64,000 bases of DNA from Diacronema lutheri (Eukaryota > Haptophyta > Pavlovophyceae > Pavlovales > Pavlovaceae): assembly GCA_019448385.1 (NCBI GenBank), contig JAGTXO010000043.1, forward strand, positions 228,501-292,500, written 5' to 3'. Below, piece after piece: positions 28,229-38,184 of this stretch; the stretch's first letter is position 1, and each line of letters starts with the position of its first letter. The position numbers and the translations under genes were made by a program. The notes beneath the pieces were generated by a model. The model saw nothing but the letters and a program-made list of their open reading frames with translations, did no database searches and had not been told where the DNA came from.

Positions 28229-30363
28229 ATGGCGAGCCACACGCGCCCGCTCGAGCAGCACGTGCGGCCGCCGCCCGTGCCACGATCGCGGCCGCTTGCG
28301 CCGCACGCGCTGCTCGCCGCATCCGGTGCCGGCGTGGGTGCAGGCGCAGGCGCGCCGCGACGCGATTCGCTCGACGGGTGCGCCGGCAGCCAGCAGAGCC
28401 AGCAGCAGCTGTTCCTCGCCGCCTTCCGCTCGCCCGCACCTCGCGTCGCGCCGACCACCGATCTGATTACCGATCGCGCCGGTCTATCGCGCGCCTCGCT
28501 CGCGCACGCGGATCGCTCCACAGCCTCGCACGAGCGTGGGCCCATCGGCGCGCCTCGTGCTCCGCCGCCACCGGCGGCGGAGCGCGCAACGCCCAACAGC
28601 TCGACCGGGGCGCTCATGAGCACACCGAACCATGACGGCGCGGCCGACACCGTCGCGCCGCGCGCCGCGTCCGCGGCGTGGGCCGCCATCTTGAAGCCGT
28701 TGGCCACGGCAGCGCCCACAGCCGCGCCCGTCGCCGCGCCCGCGGCCGCCTGCTCAGGCGCGCAGGACGCGGCGCGCGCGCATGGAGCAGTGCCCGCATG
28801 GGTGCACTGCCCGTCATGCGGCGCGTTCATGCACGCGCTGCAGCTCGACGACCATCTCGACTTCCAGTGCCCGACGCTGCGCCCGGCCGTCGGAGGCGGC
28901 GACGGCTCAGCGTGCGGCGCGGGCGGAGGAGAGGCGCGCGCCGAGCGGCGCGCGCACGCGTTGCGGCAGGCGGAGGGGGGCAGCGGCGAGCGCGGCGCGC
29001 TGGGTGCCTTGCGCCGTTCCGCTCCCGCGCCACACGCCGCGCACCCTCCGCCGCCGCTCGCGCGGGACGAGCAGGAGGTCGTGAGTGCGGTCGCGAGCGC
29101 TGACCATCAGTGGGTCGAGTGCCCATGCTGCTGTGCGCCAATGCCCCTCGCGTTGGTCAGCGACCATCTCGACGGCGGCTGCTCGGCGCTGGCGCGGCCA
29201 GACGCGGGCGCAAGCGGTTGTGGCGACGCCGTGCCGAGCAGCGGCGCCGCCGCTGCAGATGGTGGCGGGCCCGTCGCGGCCGCAGCGCGTGTGGACAGCG
29301 TCGCGTGCCCATGCTGTGCGCAATCCCTGCCGTGGGCTGCGCTTGACGAGCACCTCGACCGGTGTGGCGTGGACGGGCGCAGCGACGCGCGCTCGGCCAA
29401 GCGCGAGCGCTTGGCCGAGCGCACGGAATGCGTGCTGGTGTCGCCGGGCACGCGTGGCGGTGAGGGCGGTGAGGGCGGTGGCGGCGGTGGCGGCGGTGGC
29501 GGCGGTGGCGGCGGGCGCGCGGACGCGCACGGCGCGTCGGGCGGCGCGGTGCGCCCGCCGACGGAGTGCAAAAACGCGCGCGCGCGCTTCTCACCGCGCA
29601 CCAAGCCCGACTGTGGCGCGGCGTGCGCCGCCGAGCCGGGCGGTGGCGCGCGTGCGTTGCCCGCGGCAAATGGGCTGCCCCTGGCGTGCCTCGAGGCGGA
29701 GTTGTGCTGTCAAATCTGCCTCGCCACATTCGACGACCCGCACTCACTGCCGTGCCAGCACACGTTCTGCCTTTCGTGCATCATCTCGCACATGGTCGCC
29801 ACCAGGGTCAACGACTGTGCGGCCACGCGCCGCGCACGCCGCGGCCACGCCGCACGCGCGCGCGGCGCCGCCGCCGATCGGCCGTGGCGTGCCGCCGCCG
29901 CGCGCTGCGAATGTGTGTGCGCGCAGGCCCGCTATGCAGGCAGCCGGCGTGGCGCCGCCAGCTGCGCAAGAATCACAAGCTCGCGAACATCGTCGCCATC
30001 GTCAACGGGCTCCGGCCGCGCGCGCGCAACCAGCCGCAGAGCCCGCCGGCGCGCACGGCCGACCTGGCGCCCACCGGCGCGCAGGCTACGATTGCGCCGG
30101 CGCGCGAGTTGGAGGCGTCGCCAGCGCGCGCCGCGCCGCCATCGCCCCAGTCGCGGGGCGAGCGCGAGGCCAAGCGACAACGACGCCGGCGGCCTGAGGC
30201 CGGCGCAGGTGCGGCGCGGGTGCGGCGCGGGCGCGCAGATCGACGCGCGCGACAGCCGCCGACGCTCACGGCGACGCCCGAGCTGGGCGGCATGGCGTGC
30301 GAGCCGCATGGCGCCGTGCCGGAACCCGACGCGACGCGCTCGCCGCCCTCGCCCGCCTACTGA
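28229..30363 (+). CDS. RING-finger protein with three UBZ4-type zinc fingers
   Basis: CDS join(28229..29816,29927..30363), 674 residues. After a disordered N-terminus there are three C-x2-C-x11-H-x3-C fingers of the UBZ4/RAD18 type at about residues 192, 297 and 359: CPSCGAFMHALQLDDHLDFQ, CPCCCAPMPLALVSDHLDGG and CPCCAQSLPWAALDEHLDRC. A Gly-rich linker leads to a C3HC4 RING at about 492-545: CQICLATFDDPHSLPCQHTF then CLSC, completed across the intron as NDCPLCRQ. The donor is ACT|GTGCGG, the acceptor GCGCAG|GCCC, and phase 1 rebuilds the Cys. After the RING is a helical segment (LRKNHKLANIVAIVNGLRP) and a basic tail. RING implies E3 ubiquitin ligase activity; UBZ4 fingers bind ubiquitin. RAD18 has RING first and one UBZ, so this order and number differ. 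No SAP domain is seen. Confidence 0.85.
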
Positions 30364-30804
30364 CACTCGGCAGTGGCCCTAAAAATACTAACGGCGCTTA
30401 CGTCAGGACAGCGGGGTCAGCACCAGCTGCGGGGGAATCGAGTAGCCACCAATGTCGTCGATCCCCGCGCATCCCGGTCACCAGCGAGCGGGCAGCGAGG
30501 CCCGACGGGCCCAAAGGGCCCGCACGTGCCTAACCGCCGCGCGCTGCCGGTCGCGTGCCGCCGCCCGCGTGCAGGCGACACACGCCGCCCAGGTCACCGC
30601 ACGTGTCAGCGCCCGCTTCCGCCGCCCGGTCGGCCGCACGACGCGACGCCGCCCCTGCGCGCACCACCGGTGCCGCGTAAAAATGCGCTTTAAGACCGTT
30701 TTGCACCGTAGCCACATTCAGGGTCCTCACAGTTTCGGCCCGAATTCGGCAATTTGCCCCGCCAACCCGGCGGACGCGCGTGCGTGGCCCTCGACGAGCC
30801 GCGA
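30364..30804. other. Intergenic gap with repeat copy C
   Basis: 441 bp between the RING gene and the R3H gene, both plus strand. Dispersed-repeat copy C lies at about 30379-30430. An AT-richer part (AAAAATGCGCTTTAAGACCG, about 30678-30697) may be promoter or 5' UTR of the R3H gene. No gene seen. Confidence 0.4.
30379..30430 (+). repeat. Dispersed repeat, diverged copy C
   Basis: AATACTAACGGCGCTTACGT followed by CAGGACAGCGGGGTCAGCAC. It shares TACTAACG-CGCTTAC and GGGTCAGCA with copies A and B but has small insertions. It lies about 380-420 bp upstream of the R3H start in the same orientation. Confidence 0.5.
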
Positions 30805-31365
30805 ATGGCCCTTGACGAGCCGGCGGCGCCGGCGCCCGACATCCTCGATGACCTGCCGTCTCTGCTCAACCTGCGCGAGCACCCGACCGCCGAGGTATAC
30901 GCCGCGCTGCGCCGCTTCATCTGCTCGGACGAGCCGGAGGTGCAGATGCCGTGGATGGATACCGCGCAGCGGCACGTGATGCACACGATCTGCGACGCGA
31001 TCGGCCTGCAGCACGAGTCGCGCGGCGAGGATGCCTATCGCGTCATGTTCGTCAGCCGCCCTTCCGCCGACTGGCGCATGCCCGAGTCAGTCCAGCCCAT
31101 CCCGCGCCTCGGCCGGCGGAGGCACACGCCGTCCGTCGTGCCCGCACTCAGCGCCGACATGCCGATGTGCGCGTGCTGCGGCCGCGAGCCGGACGAGTGC
31201 ACGCGCCTTGTCCTCATGGTCGATGGCACCGTCAGCTGCATCACGTGCATGCGCGAGCGCTCCGAGCTCGCGGCCGCACTGCCTCAGCACGCGCAGGCGG
31301 CATTGCTTCCCGCGGTGACGGGCGGCGTGGAGCTCGGCGCTCGTGCCGTCGAGTCGGCACGCTGA
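30805..31365 (+). CDS. R3H-domain protein with C-terminal CxxC pairs
   Basis: 186 residues from the first in-frame ATG (30805, MALDEPAAPAPDILDDLP). The frame is open upstream, so an earlier exon is possible. Residues about 50-100 fit an R3H single-stranded nucleic-acid-binding domain: TAQRHVMHTICDAIGLQHES then RGEDAYRVMFVSR, with the R-x3-H signature in RHVMH. Two CxxC pairs follow (CACCGREPDEC and CITC), enough for one zinc site. The start region contains a small duplication (ALDEP twice). The role is likely RNA or ssDNA binding; no specific orthologue is recognised. Confidence 0.65.
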   Translation: MALDEPAAPAPDILDDLPSLLNLREHPTAEVYAALRRFICSDEPEVQMPWMDTAQRHVMHTICDAIGLQHESRGEDAYRVMFVSRPSADWRMPESVQPIPRLGRRRHTPSVVPALSADMPMCACCGREPDECTRLVLMVDGTVSCITCMRERSELAAALPQHAQAALLPAVTGGVELGARAVESAR

Positions 31366-31590
31366 GACGCGCGCGCCTGCGCGCGCTGCTTTGGCGCTAT
31401 CGCCCGGCCTTGCACGAAATCCGCGGCTGCCGCCGCGCCCGCACTGCGTCCGTCGCTCAAACTCCGGCAATTGGCTCCGCACGCGCGAGGGCAACGTCCC
31501 GGCCGCTGCCAGGCGATGGCCGCGGGCCTCATGTGCCCCGCGACGCACTCGCTACTGCTCTGCTCTGTTAAGGGTTTTGGCCCGGATAGG

Positions 31591-32822
31591 TCAAACCTTG
31601 CCCGTGAACATGTTGTAGCAGTAGGTCGCGATGCCCAAGATGATGACGATCAGGATGAAGTCGATGATGAACCGGTCCGCGGACCGCACCTCCTTCAGCG
31701 CGTTCTTCATCTTTCGATTCAGGTTGTGCAGGTGCTCGTTGGCTCCGTCCACCTGCGTGGTCAGCGCGGGTTCGGCGCGCGCTGAGCGCGACGCGCGCGC
31801 GAGCTCGGGGCATCCGCTGCGCCGCGCCGGCCTCGAACGCATGCGCGCGCGCGCGGTGCAAGGGCCTAGCGGCTGCAGCGCTCAATCGTGCGCACCTTAT
31901 TGGTAATCTCGTCGACCATCGCTGACTGCAGCCTGACCTCCTCTTTCATGTCGAGCGCAATGTGCTTGAGATCCTGCACACGTGCAGCGCGCGGCGCGGC
32001 GCGGCGACGGGTGGCGCGCGTGAGGGACCTGTGCTTCCTTATGGGGGAAGGGCGAAGGGGGAATGGGATGGGGGAGGGGGGATAGGGGGGGGGGGGGGGG
32101 GGGGGCGGGGGGGGGGGGGGGGGGGGGGGGAGGGGAGGTTGGCGCGAACGGCGCGTCAGCCCGCTGACCTGCACGCCTGCGGAAATCTCCTCGAGCTCCT
32201 GGTCGATGCGCTCGTCGGTACGCGCGAGTTGCGCAAGGCCTTCCTGCGTCTCGATGTCGGGCAGGTCCGTGTCTGTCGCCGCCCGGCCCCCGGCGCTCGG
32301 CCCCGCGCCGTCGGGCATGTTCACAACGACGGAGCGCAGGCCGCCAACATCGACGCCCGTCGACGTGCCGCGCAGCCCGGAGGTCGCAAAGAGGCTGCCG
32401 CGCGCCTCGCTCTCCTTGGTCTGGTAGCGGCGCTTCTCAAGCATCTCGACCTCCTCGATATGCTTGAGCACCAGCTCGACCACCTCGGCACGATGCTCGA
32501 TCTCCTGCACGTTCTTGCCGCGCCTGCGGTTTGCCTGCGTCTGCTGGATTTTGACCATCTGCCGGTGCTCCTCGCGCACGGTCTTGATGACGGCGCGGAT
32601 GCGCGCGGACATCTCGACCGTGGCCTTGGACCCAGCCTCCTTGGTCAGCATCTCGTCCCGCTCGGCGATCGCCTCGCGCACCGCTTTGATCTCGCGGTGG
32701 ATCTCGCGCTTGAGCCGGCCAAACTCGTCGAGCGACTCGCGCGAGCGGCCCTTGTCTTTCTTGCCGTCGCCCTCGGCGGTCTCCTGCTCGATCGCCTCGA
32801 GCTTGCGCATGAGACCCTGCAT
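31591..32822 (-). CDS. Qc-SNARE, SYP7-like syntaxin
   Basis: CDS complement(join(31591..31752,31896..31973,32169..32822)), 297 residues. A tail-anchored SNARE for membrane fusion. The N-terminal helical domain (MQGLMRKLEAIEQETAEGDG, FGRLKREIHREIKAVREAIA) resembles SYP71-type Qc-SNAREs. The SNARE heptads run from DERIDQELEEISAGVQDLKH through MKEEVRLQSAMVDEITNKVD to ANEHLHNLNRKMKNALKEVR. The zero-layer Gln is in LQSAMVDEI. A single C-terminal anchor follows, FIIDFILIVIILGIATYCYN. ER or plasma membrane are the usual sites of SYP7 proteins. Intron 1 contains C-runs on the coding strand; splices restore GVQ-DLKH and TNK-VDGAN. Confidence 0.9.
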
Positions 32823-33111
32823 CGCCGCGCCGCGCCGACGGGCCCCCAACCCGCGGAGTGCGCAGCGCGGGCGCCGCTCGACGCGGCTTCCGGCGTCAGC
32901 ACACCGGCGGGCGATGGCCGACTGTGAGGGCAAAACGACAGTGTGAATACCGCCGCTCCGGACTGAACCGTGTCCGGCGCGCCCGGACACGTCGCTCGTC
33001 GCCCCTGCCCTGCCCCAAAAGCGTGAAGGGCCGCCTCACGCGCACTGCCGAGCGCAGCCGCAGAAGACCCGGCGCACCAGCCGTCAAGGGGGCCCGCCAG
33101 CCCACATCCGA

Positions 33112-36100
33112 ATGGCTGACCGCGAGCGCGCACCGCGCAACGACAAGGCCGAGCGCCCGCGCGAGGGCGACGCGTCGAGCAACCCGGGCGCCGCGGCTGA
33201 CGGCCGCCGGCGCGAGCGCGACAAGGAGCGCGAGCGCGCCAAGCCCGACGTCGACGGCAAGGTATCGCTGCTCGTGCGCAACCTGAACCGCAAGACGACG
33301 TCGGAGGACATCAAGAAGTTCTTCGAGCAGTACGGCACCATCAAGGACGTCTACTTGCCCAAGGACTACTACTCTGGGTACGCGGCGCGGCGCGGCGCGG
33401 CGCGGCGCGACGCGTGCGCTCGCCGCACGGATGCAGTGGGCGCGTGGTGCACGTCTCGGCGCGTGGCAGGCAGTGTGCGCGCCAAGCAAGCGTGGGTCCG
33501 CGTCCAGTTCGCGCGCCGATGCCGGCAGCGCATATCCTGGGCGCTGTCGCCGAGTGGCTCGGCGACAGCTGCCGACGAGTCGCTCACGGGCCGCCGACGA
33601 GCCGCCGACGGCTCTGGCGGGCGCACGGCCCGCAGCTTCTCGGCGCGCGAAAGCAAAGGCTGCGTGCCTGTTTGCGAGGCACGGCGAGACGTGCAACCCC
33701 TTGGCGTGCGCCGTCGAGATGAGCGGAACGTCAAGGGGCAGGGCGTGCTCGTGTGGCGATGCAGTCAGTGTCTTGAGGGGGGGGGGGGGGGGGAGGGGGG
33801 GGGAGGTCACGCGGCGCAGCGTGCGCAGCGTGCACGATTGGAGCGCAAGCGGCCGTGCTTGCTGCTGCGCCGCCCTGACGAGCCGCATGAGCCGGGCTGG
33901 CCACGGCTGGGCTGGCCACGGCTGGGCTGGCCATGGCTGGGCTGGCCATGGCTGGGCTGGCCATGGCTGGGCTGGCCACGGCTGGGCTGGCCACGGCTGG
34001 GCTGGCCACACGGCTGGGCTGGCCATGGCTGGGCTGGCCACGGCTGGGCTGGCCACGGCTGGGCTGGCCACGGCTGGGCTGGCCACGGCTGGGCTGGCCA
34101 TGGCTGGGCTGGCCACGGCTGGGCTGGCCACGGCTGGGCTGGCCACGGCTGGGCTGGCCACGGCTGGGCTGGCCACGGCTGGGCTGGCCACGGCTGGGCT
34201 GGCCACGGCTGCCATGGCTGGGCATGGCTAGCGCGGTGGTCTCCCGCCCGTGCGCGCACCAGCCGCAGCGGCTCGCCACCGCGAGGCGGTGTCCAGCGCG
34301 GCTGTGCGGCGGTGTGGCGGTGCGGCCCCACGCAAGCGCCTGAAGCAGCCACAGCGGTGCCGCATTGCGGCTGATTGGGGGGGGGGGGGGGGGTGGGGGG
34401 GGGGGGGCATGCGAAGGGCGCGTGCGCGCGCCAGCCCCCGCTTTCGCTCCTGTGCTGCACGCTGCGCGAAGGTTGGTTGCGCAGTGCTCCCCTCCCTCTC
34501 CTCACCACCCGCCCCCCCCCCCCCCCCCCCCCCCCCCCTTATGTACCCTCCTCTTCTTCTCGCAACTGCCGTGCGTAGCGAGGCGCGCGGCTTTGGCTTC
34601 GTCGAGTTTGCGGATGCGACCGAGGCGGACGAGGCGCAGAAGCACCTCGACCACACGCTGCTCGACGGGCGCGAGGTGACCGTCGTCTTCGCGCAGGAGC
34701 GGCGCAAGTCGTCCAACGAGATGCGCGGACGCGAGACGGAGGCGGCGGACAAGGGATCGCAGGACGGCACGGAGGTCGCGCCGTCCGCGCCGGCGGCGGC
34801 GGCAAGCGCGCACGGCGCGCCCAAGCCGGCGGGCGGCAAAAAGGGTCCGTCTGCCGTGGACGGCGCGGGCGCGCCGCGCGCGCCGATGGCGGGCGGTCCG
34901 GGCGGTGCGGCCAAGGATGGCAGACCGCCGAGCGCCAAGCCAGCGGGCGCGCCGGGCGGCGGCGCGCGCGCGCCCGCCGAGCCGAGCGCCGTCTCCAACG
35001 GCTTCGCGTCCTTCCCGACGACGGTGGTCGCCTCGTCGGCGGCAATTGCTGCGCGACCTGCGTCGGCGGCGGGCGTGGCGCGCCCGTCCGTCGTCGCGCC
35101 CACCACACCCGCGTGGGGCCGTGGCGGCATCCCGCACGGCGTCAAGGAGGCGGCCGTGCGCGCGCCGCCGCAGTCGCAGGTTGGCGCGCAGCAGGCCAAG
35201 CCAGCCGACGTGGCGGCTGCGGCCGAGGCCGTGGCCGCGCCCGCCGTGCCGGCGCAGCCGCAGCCGCAGCAGCCGCCGCCGCAGCCATCGCAGCCGCAGC
35301 CATCGCAGCCGCAGCCGCCGGTGGCCGCAGCGCAGGCGGCGCCGCCGCACGCGCGCGCGGCGCTCGCGCCGCAGCCGCCGCCGCCAGCGGCGCAGCCGCA
35401 GCAGCCGCCGCCGCAGCCCGTTGCCGCACCGGCGCCGCTGCCGCTGTGGGCAACGCTCGACCCGCAGCAGCGGGTGCTGCTGCGCCCAAAGGTGGGCGTG
35501 GGCGTCTTCATCACCTCGCCAAAGCAGCACCCGGGTGCGGTGCTTGTCGGCGCGCGCACCGACTCGGATTCGTCAGTGATCTGGGCGCTGCCCGGCGGCC
35601 ACCTCGAGTACGCCGAGGATTGGATCAGCTGCGCGGCGCGCGAGGGTGCGCGCAGCTGCAGCGCCCACCGCGAGGCGTGCCATGTGCTGCAGCGCCCACC
35701 GCGAGGCGTGCCATGTGCTGCAGCGCCCACCGCGAGGCGTGCCATGTGCTGCAGCGCCCAACGCGAGGCGTGCGCGCTGGGCGCGCCGCGCCCGGCGCGC
35801 ATCGCCCGCGCGCCAAACTGAACGCGCGCGTGCCGCCGGCGTGTCCCCCCCTTCTCTTCCCTTCCCTTCTTTTCCCTTCCCCCATTTTGCGCCTTTCCCC
35901 TTTTGGGGGCGCAGTCCTCGAACAGACGGGCCTGGTTGCAACCAACATCCGCTTTGCGACGCTTGACAACTCGATCGAGGTGCGAGCGCTGCGTGCGGCC
36001 TGCTCGCCCTTTCCCCCTCCCTGAGGCCTGCTTGCCCTTGCCCCCTCCCTGAGGCCTGCTTGCCCTCCCTCCCTGAAGCCTGCTTGCCATTGCCCCCTCC

Positions 36101-36577
36101 CTGAGGCCTGCTTGCCCTTGCCCCCTCCCCCCCTCAGGTGACGCACGACTACCACTACGTGGTCATCTTCTGCATCTGCGAGGTGGAGTCGGAGCCGCTC
36201 AACAAGGAGCCCGACAAGATCCAGCACTGGCAGTGGGCGGTGTGGGACTCTGCCGACTTTGAGCAGATGCCGCTCTTCGCTGGGCTGCACAACGTGCGCT
36301 CCGCCGGTGCGTCGCACGCGCCGCAGCCGGCGGCGACCGCGCGGGCGGGGGCGCGGAAGAGCAAGAAGAAGGGGGGGAGGGAGGGGAGGGGGAGGGGGGG
36401 GAGGGAGGCAGGGTTTGGCCGCGAGAGCCCCGCCCGCTGCTCACAGCGCGCGCGGCGCGTGCACTCCCGCCACCGTCCGACGTTGGGTCGTCGCCTCGCC
36501 TCGCAGGCTACCACCCTTTCCAAAACCAGGGGCAGGCCCTGCCCGTTTTGCCGCCCCACGGTGCACTCAGCTGGTAG
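33112..36577 (+). CDS. RRM-Nudix fusion protein
   Basis: CDS join(33112..33377,34579..35645,35915..35979,36138..36306,36507..36577), 545 residues; all four introns are phase-consistent. A basic leader (RRRERDKERERAKPDVDGK) precedes an SR-protein-like RRM at about 50-125: VSLLVRNLNRKTTSEDIKKF, VYLPKDYYSG-EARGFGFVEF, GREVTVVFAQERRKS. A 250-residue Ala/Pro/Gln linker follows in the same exon. A NUDT15-like Nudix domain ends the protein at about 390-545: KVGVGVFITS, WALPGGHLEYAEDWISCAAR, then EVLEQTGLVATNIRF, HDYHYVVIFCICEVE, MPLFAGLHNVRSAGYHPF. The Nudix box G-x5-E-x7-RE-V-L-E-Q-x-G-L has Gln where the last Glu is usual. The RRM binds RNA; NUDT15-type Nudix enzymes hydrolyse nucleotide triphosphates. 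RNA-directed nucleotide or cap hydrolysis is possible but only inference. Intron 1 (1201 bp) carries a minisatellite. Confidence 0.88.
33892..34213. repeat. 15-bp minisatellite in RRM-Nudix intron 1
   Basis: About 21 copies of GCTGGGCTGGCCACG, with CAT/CAC variants and one 3-bp insertion near 34008. Flanked in the same intron by G-runs (33779-33803, 34378-34408) and a C-run (34513-34540). Confidence 0.95.
35655..35785. repeat. 33-bp tandem repeat in RRM-Nudix intron 2
   Basis: About four copies of CTGCAGCGCCCACCGCGAGG followed by CGTGCCATGTG. The last copy is diverged. It accounts for most of the first half of the 269-bp intron. Confidence 0.85.
36005..36137. repeat. Pyrimidine-rich imperfect repeats in RRM-Nudix intron 3
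   Basis: About five copies of TGAGGCCTGCTTGCCCTTGC followed by CCCCTCCC run up to the CAG acceptor, making the polypyrimidine tract itself a small tandem array. Confidence 0.75.
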
Positions 36578-36829
36578 GCGGGCGTAACGAACGCCGAGCG
36601 GTGGGCGGGCGTGGCGGCGGCAGGGGCGCCGCGCCGCGCCGCAGCGCGCGGCGACGTGCGGTGGGCGCGGCGGGCGCGGCGGGAGCGGCGGGAGCGGCGG
36701 GAGCGGCTGCGCGCAGAGCGGCGGCGGCGGGCGGTGGCGCGGCGGTGGCGGCGTTTGAGCGCCAGGCGCACGGGCGGCCGATGGGCGGCGCGGGCGCGGC
36801 GCGGCGCGGCGCGGCTTGCTGCGCGTGGC

Positions 36830-37771
36830 ATGGACGAGGAGGAGACGGTGGACGAGGCGGTGGTGCACGCGGTGGTGACGGCGGTGGAGCACGCAGCGGA
36901 GCCGCGCAGCGCCGCCGCGCAGCGTCGGTTGGCAGCCGATGCGATGCAAGCGCCGAGGCCGCCGCTGGGTGCGGAGGCGCGCGCGCGGCAGCTGCCGGGA
37001 CAGCGGGAAGCGTGCGGCAGGGAAGGGAGGGAAGGGAGGGAGGGATGGGGGGGGGGGGAGGGGGGGACGGCTAGGGCGGCGGCCATCACTTTGCGCGATC
37101 GATGGCCAGAGGGCACTTTGCACGATGGTCGCGGGCAATGGCGGCGATGGCGGCGATGCCCCGCCCGGGGCAATGGCGGCACGGCATGGCGGAGAGAGGG
37201 GGGGGGGGGGGGGGGGGGTGGGCAAGCCGGACACACGGCAAGCGTTTCTCCAGCCGCGCGGTTTGGCGAGCACTGCCGCCATCGCGTGGTGGCGCGCCGT
37301 GGGTGCGCGCTGCGCGGCTCGCCGCGCGCGGAGGTGCGGGATGCGGCGCCGTGCGATCGTCTGGTGTGGCGCTACCACGCTGAGTTGCGCTGGGCTGAGC
37401 AGCGCAAGGCGTGAGCCGCTCCGTTTGAGCACACGCATGACACGCGCTCGCACGCACAACCAGCAAGGCGGGTAGGTCCGCGCAGCGGCTGCGTGCGGCT
37501 GGCAGCCTCCGAGCACCTGCGGCTCTCACGCGCCTTTGCCGACGGGCAGCGCCGCGTGCGCATGAGCGAGAAGTGCGCGCAGACGCGCTCCGCGCGCCTC
37601 GTAGCGGCTCCCCGCCCGTGGCTGGCGCCGAAGTGTGGACGACACATCTCGCGCGAGTTTGAGAGAGGCATGGGCGGAAGCAGGCAGCTGGCAGCCCCTT
37701 GCCCCAGTCGTTGCACGTTGAGAGCATTGCGCGTCCGCGCTGACTGGTCGCGACAAGTCGCGCAAAAGTGA
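36830..37771 (+). CDS. Hypothetical protein, multi-exon (boundaries partly unresolved)
   Basis: The last two exons are supported: 37334..37410 reads VRDAAPCDRLVWRYHAELRW then AEQRKA. A GTGAGC donor and CGCGCAG acceptor join it in phase 2 to 37486..37771 (GCVRLAASEHLRLSRAFADG, later CGRHISREFERGMGG), ending at TGA. Upstream, 36830 onward reads MDEEETVDEAVVHAVVTAVE in a coding-like way, but I cannot find a phase-consistent splice linking it to 37334. G-homopolymers at about 37050 and 37200 lie between. No family is recognised. Confidence 0.35.
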
Positions 37772-38184
37772 AGTCCTTCCCTCGGGTTCGCCTGACTGCG
37801 CTGGCGCCACGAACAGCGAAGTTTGTCGCGATTGGCACGCTGACGGCGCGTTCACCGGCGTCGACGAGCCGCGCGGCGCCGTGTGGCTACCCCCCCCCCG
37901 TACGGGTGGGGGTGGGTGCTCGGGGTGGGCTGGGTGCGGGGTGACGGCTGGGGCTCATGTCGTGGTGCGGGTTCGGGCGACGTGGCAGACGGCGGCTCGC
38001 TAGTGAAGCGCGGCGACGCGCGTGTTGGCGGCGTCGGGCTGCACGGCGGCGTGGATGGTGGCGGCTCACCCCCCTGGTGGCGGACGGCTCACTTTTCGGT
38101 GGGCGGTGGCGTGGCCGCACCCCCCCCCCCCCCCCCCCCTACCCCTAACCCCCCCCCCCCCCCCCCCCCTCTTTGATCATTGTG
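37772..38184. other. Intergenic gap with poly-C tracts
   Basis: 413 bp between convergent genes. It ends in C-homopolymers at 38120-38169, interrupted by TACCCCTAA, just beyond the stop of the PEBP-like gene. A GGTGGGGGTGGGTGCTCGGG-type G-rich stretch lies near 37905. No gene seen. Confidence 0.45.

Noticed and set aside
33896-34231. Repeat protein of WPRLG or AGHGW units
   Set aside because: It lies in an intron between two halves of an RRM joined by phase-consistent splice sites; the open frame comes from the 15-bp repeat being a multiple of three.
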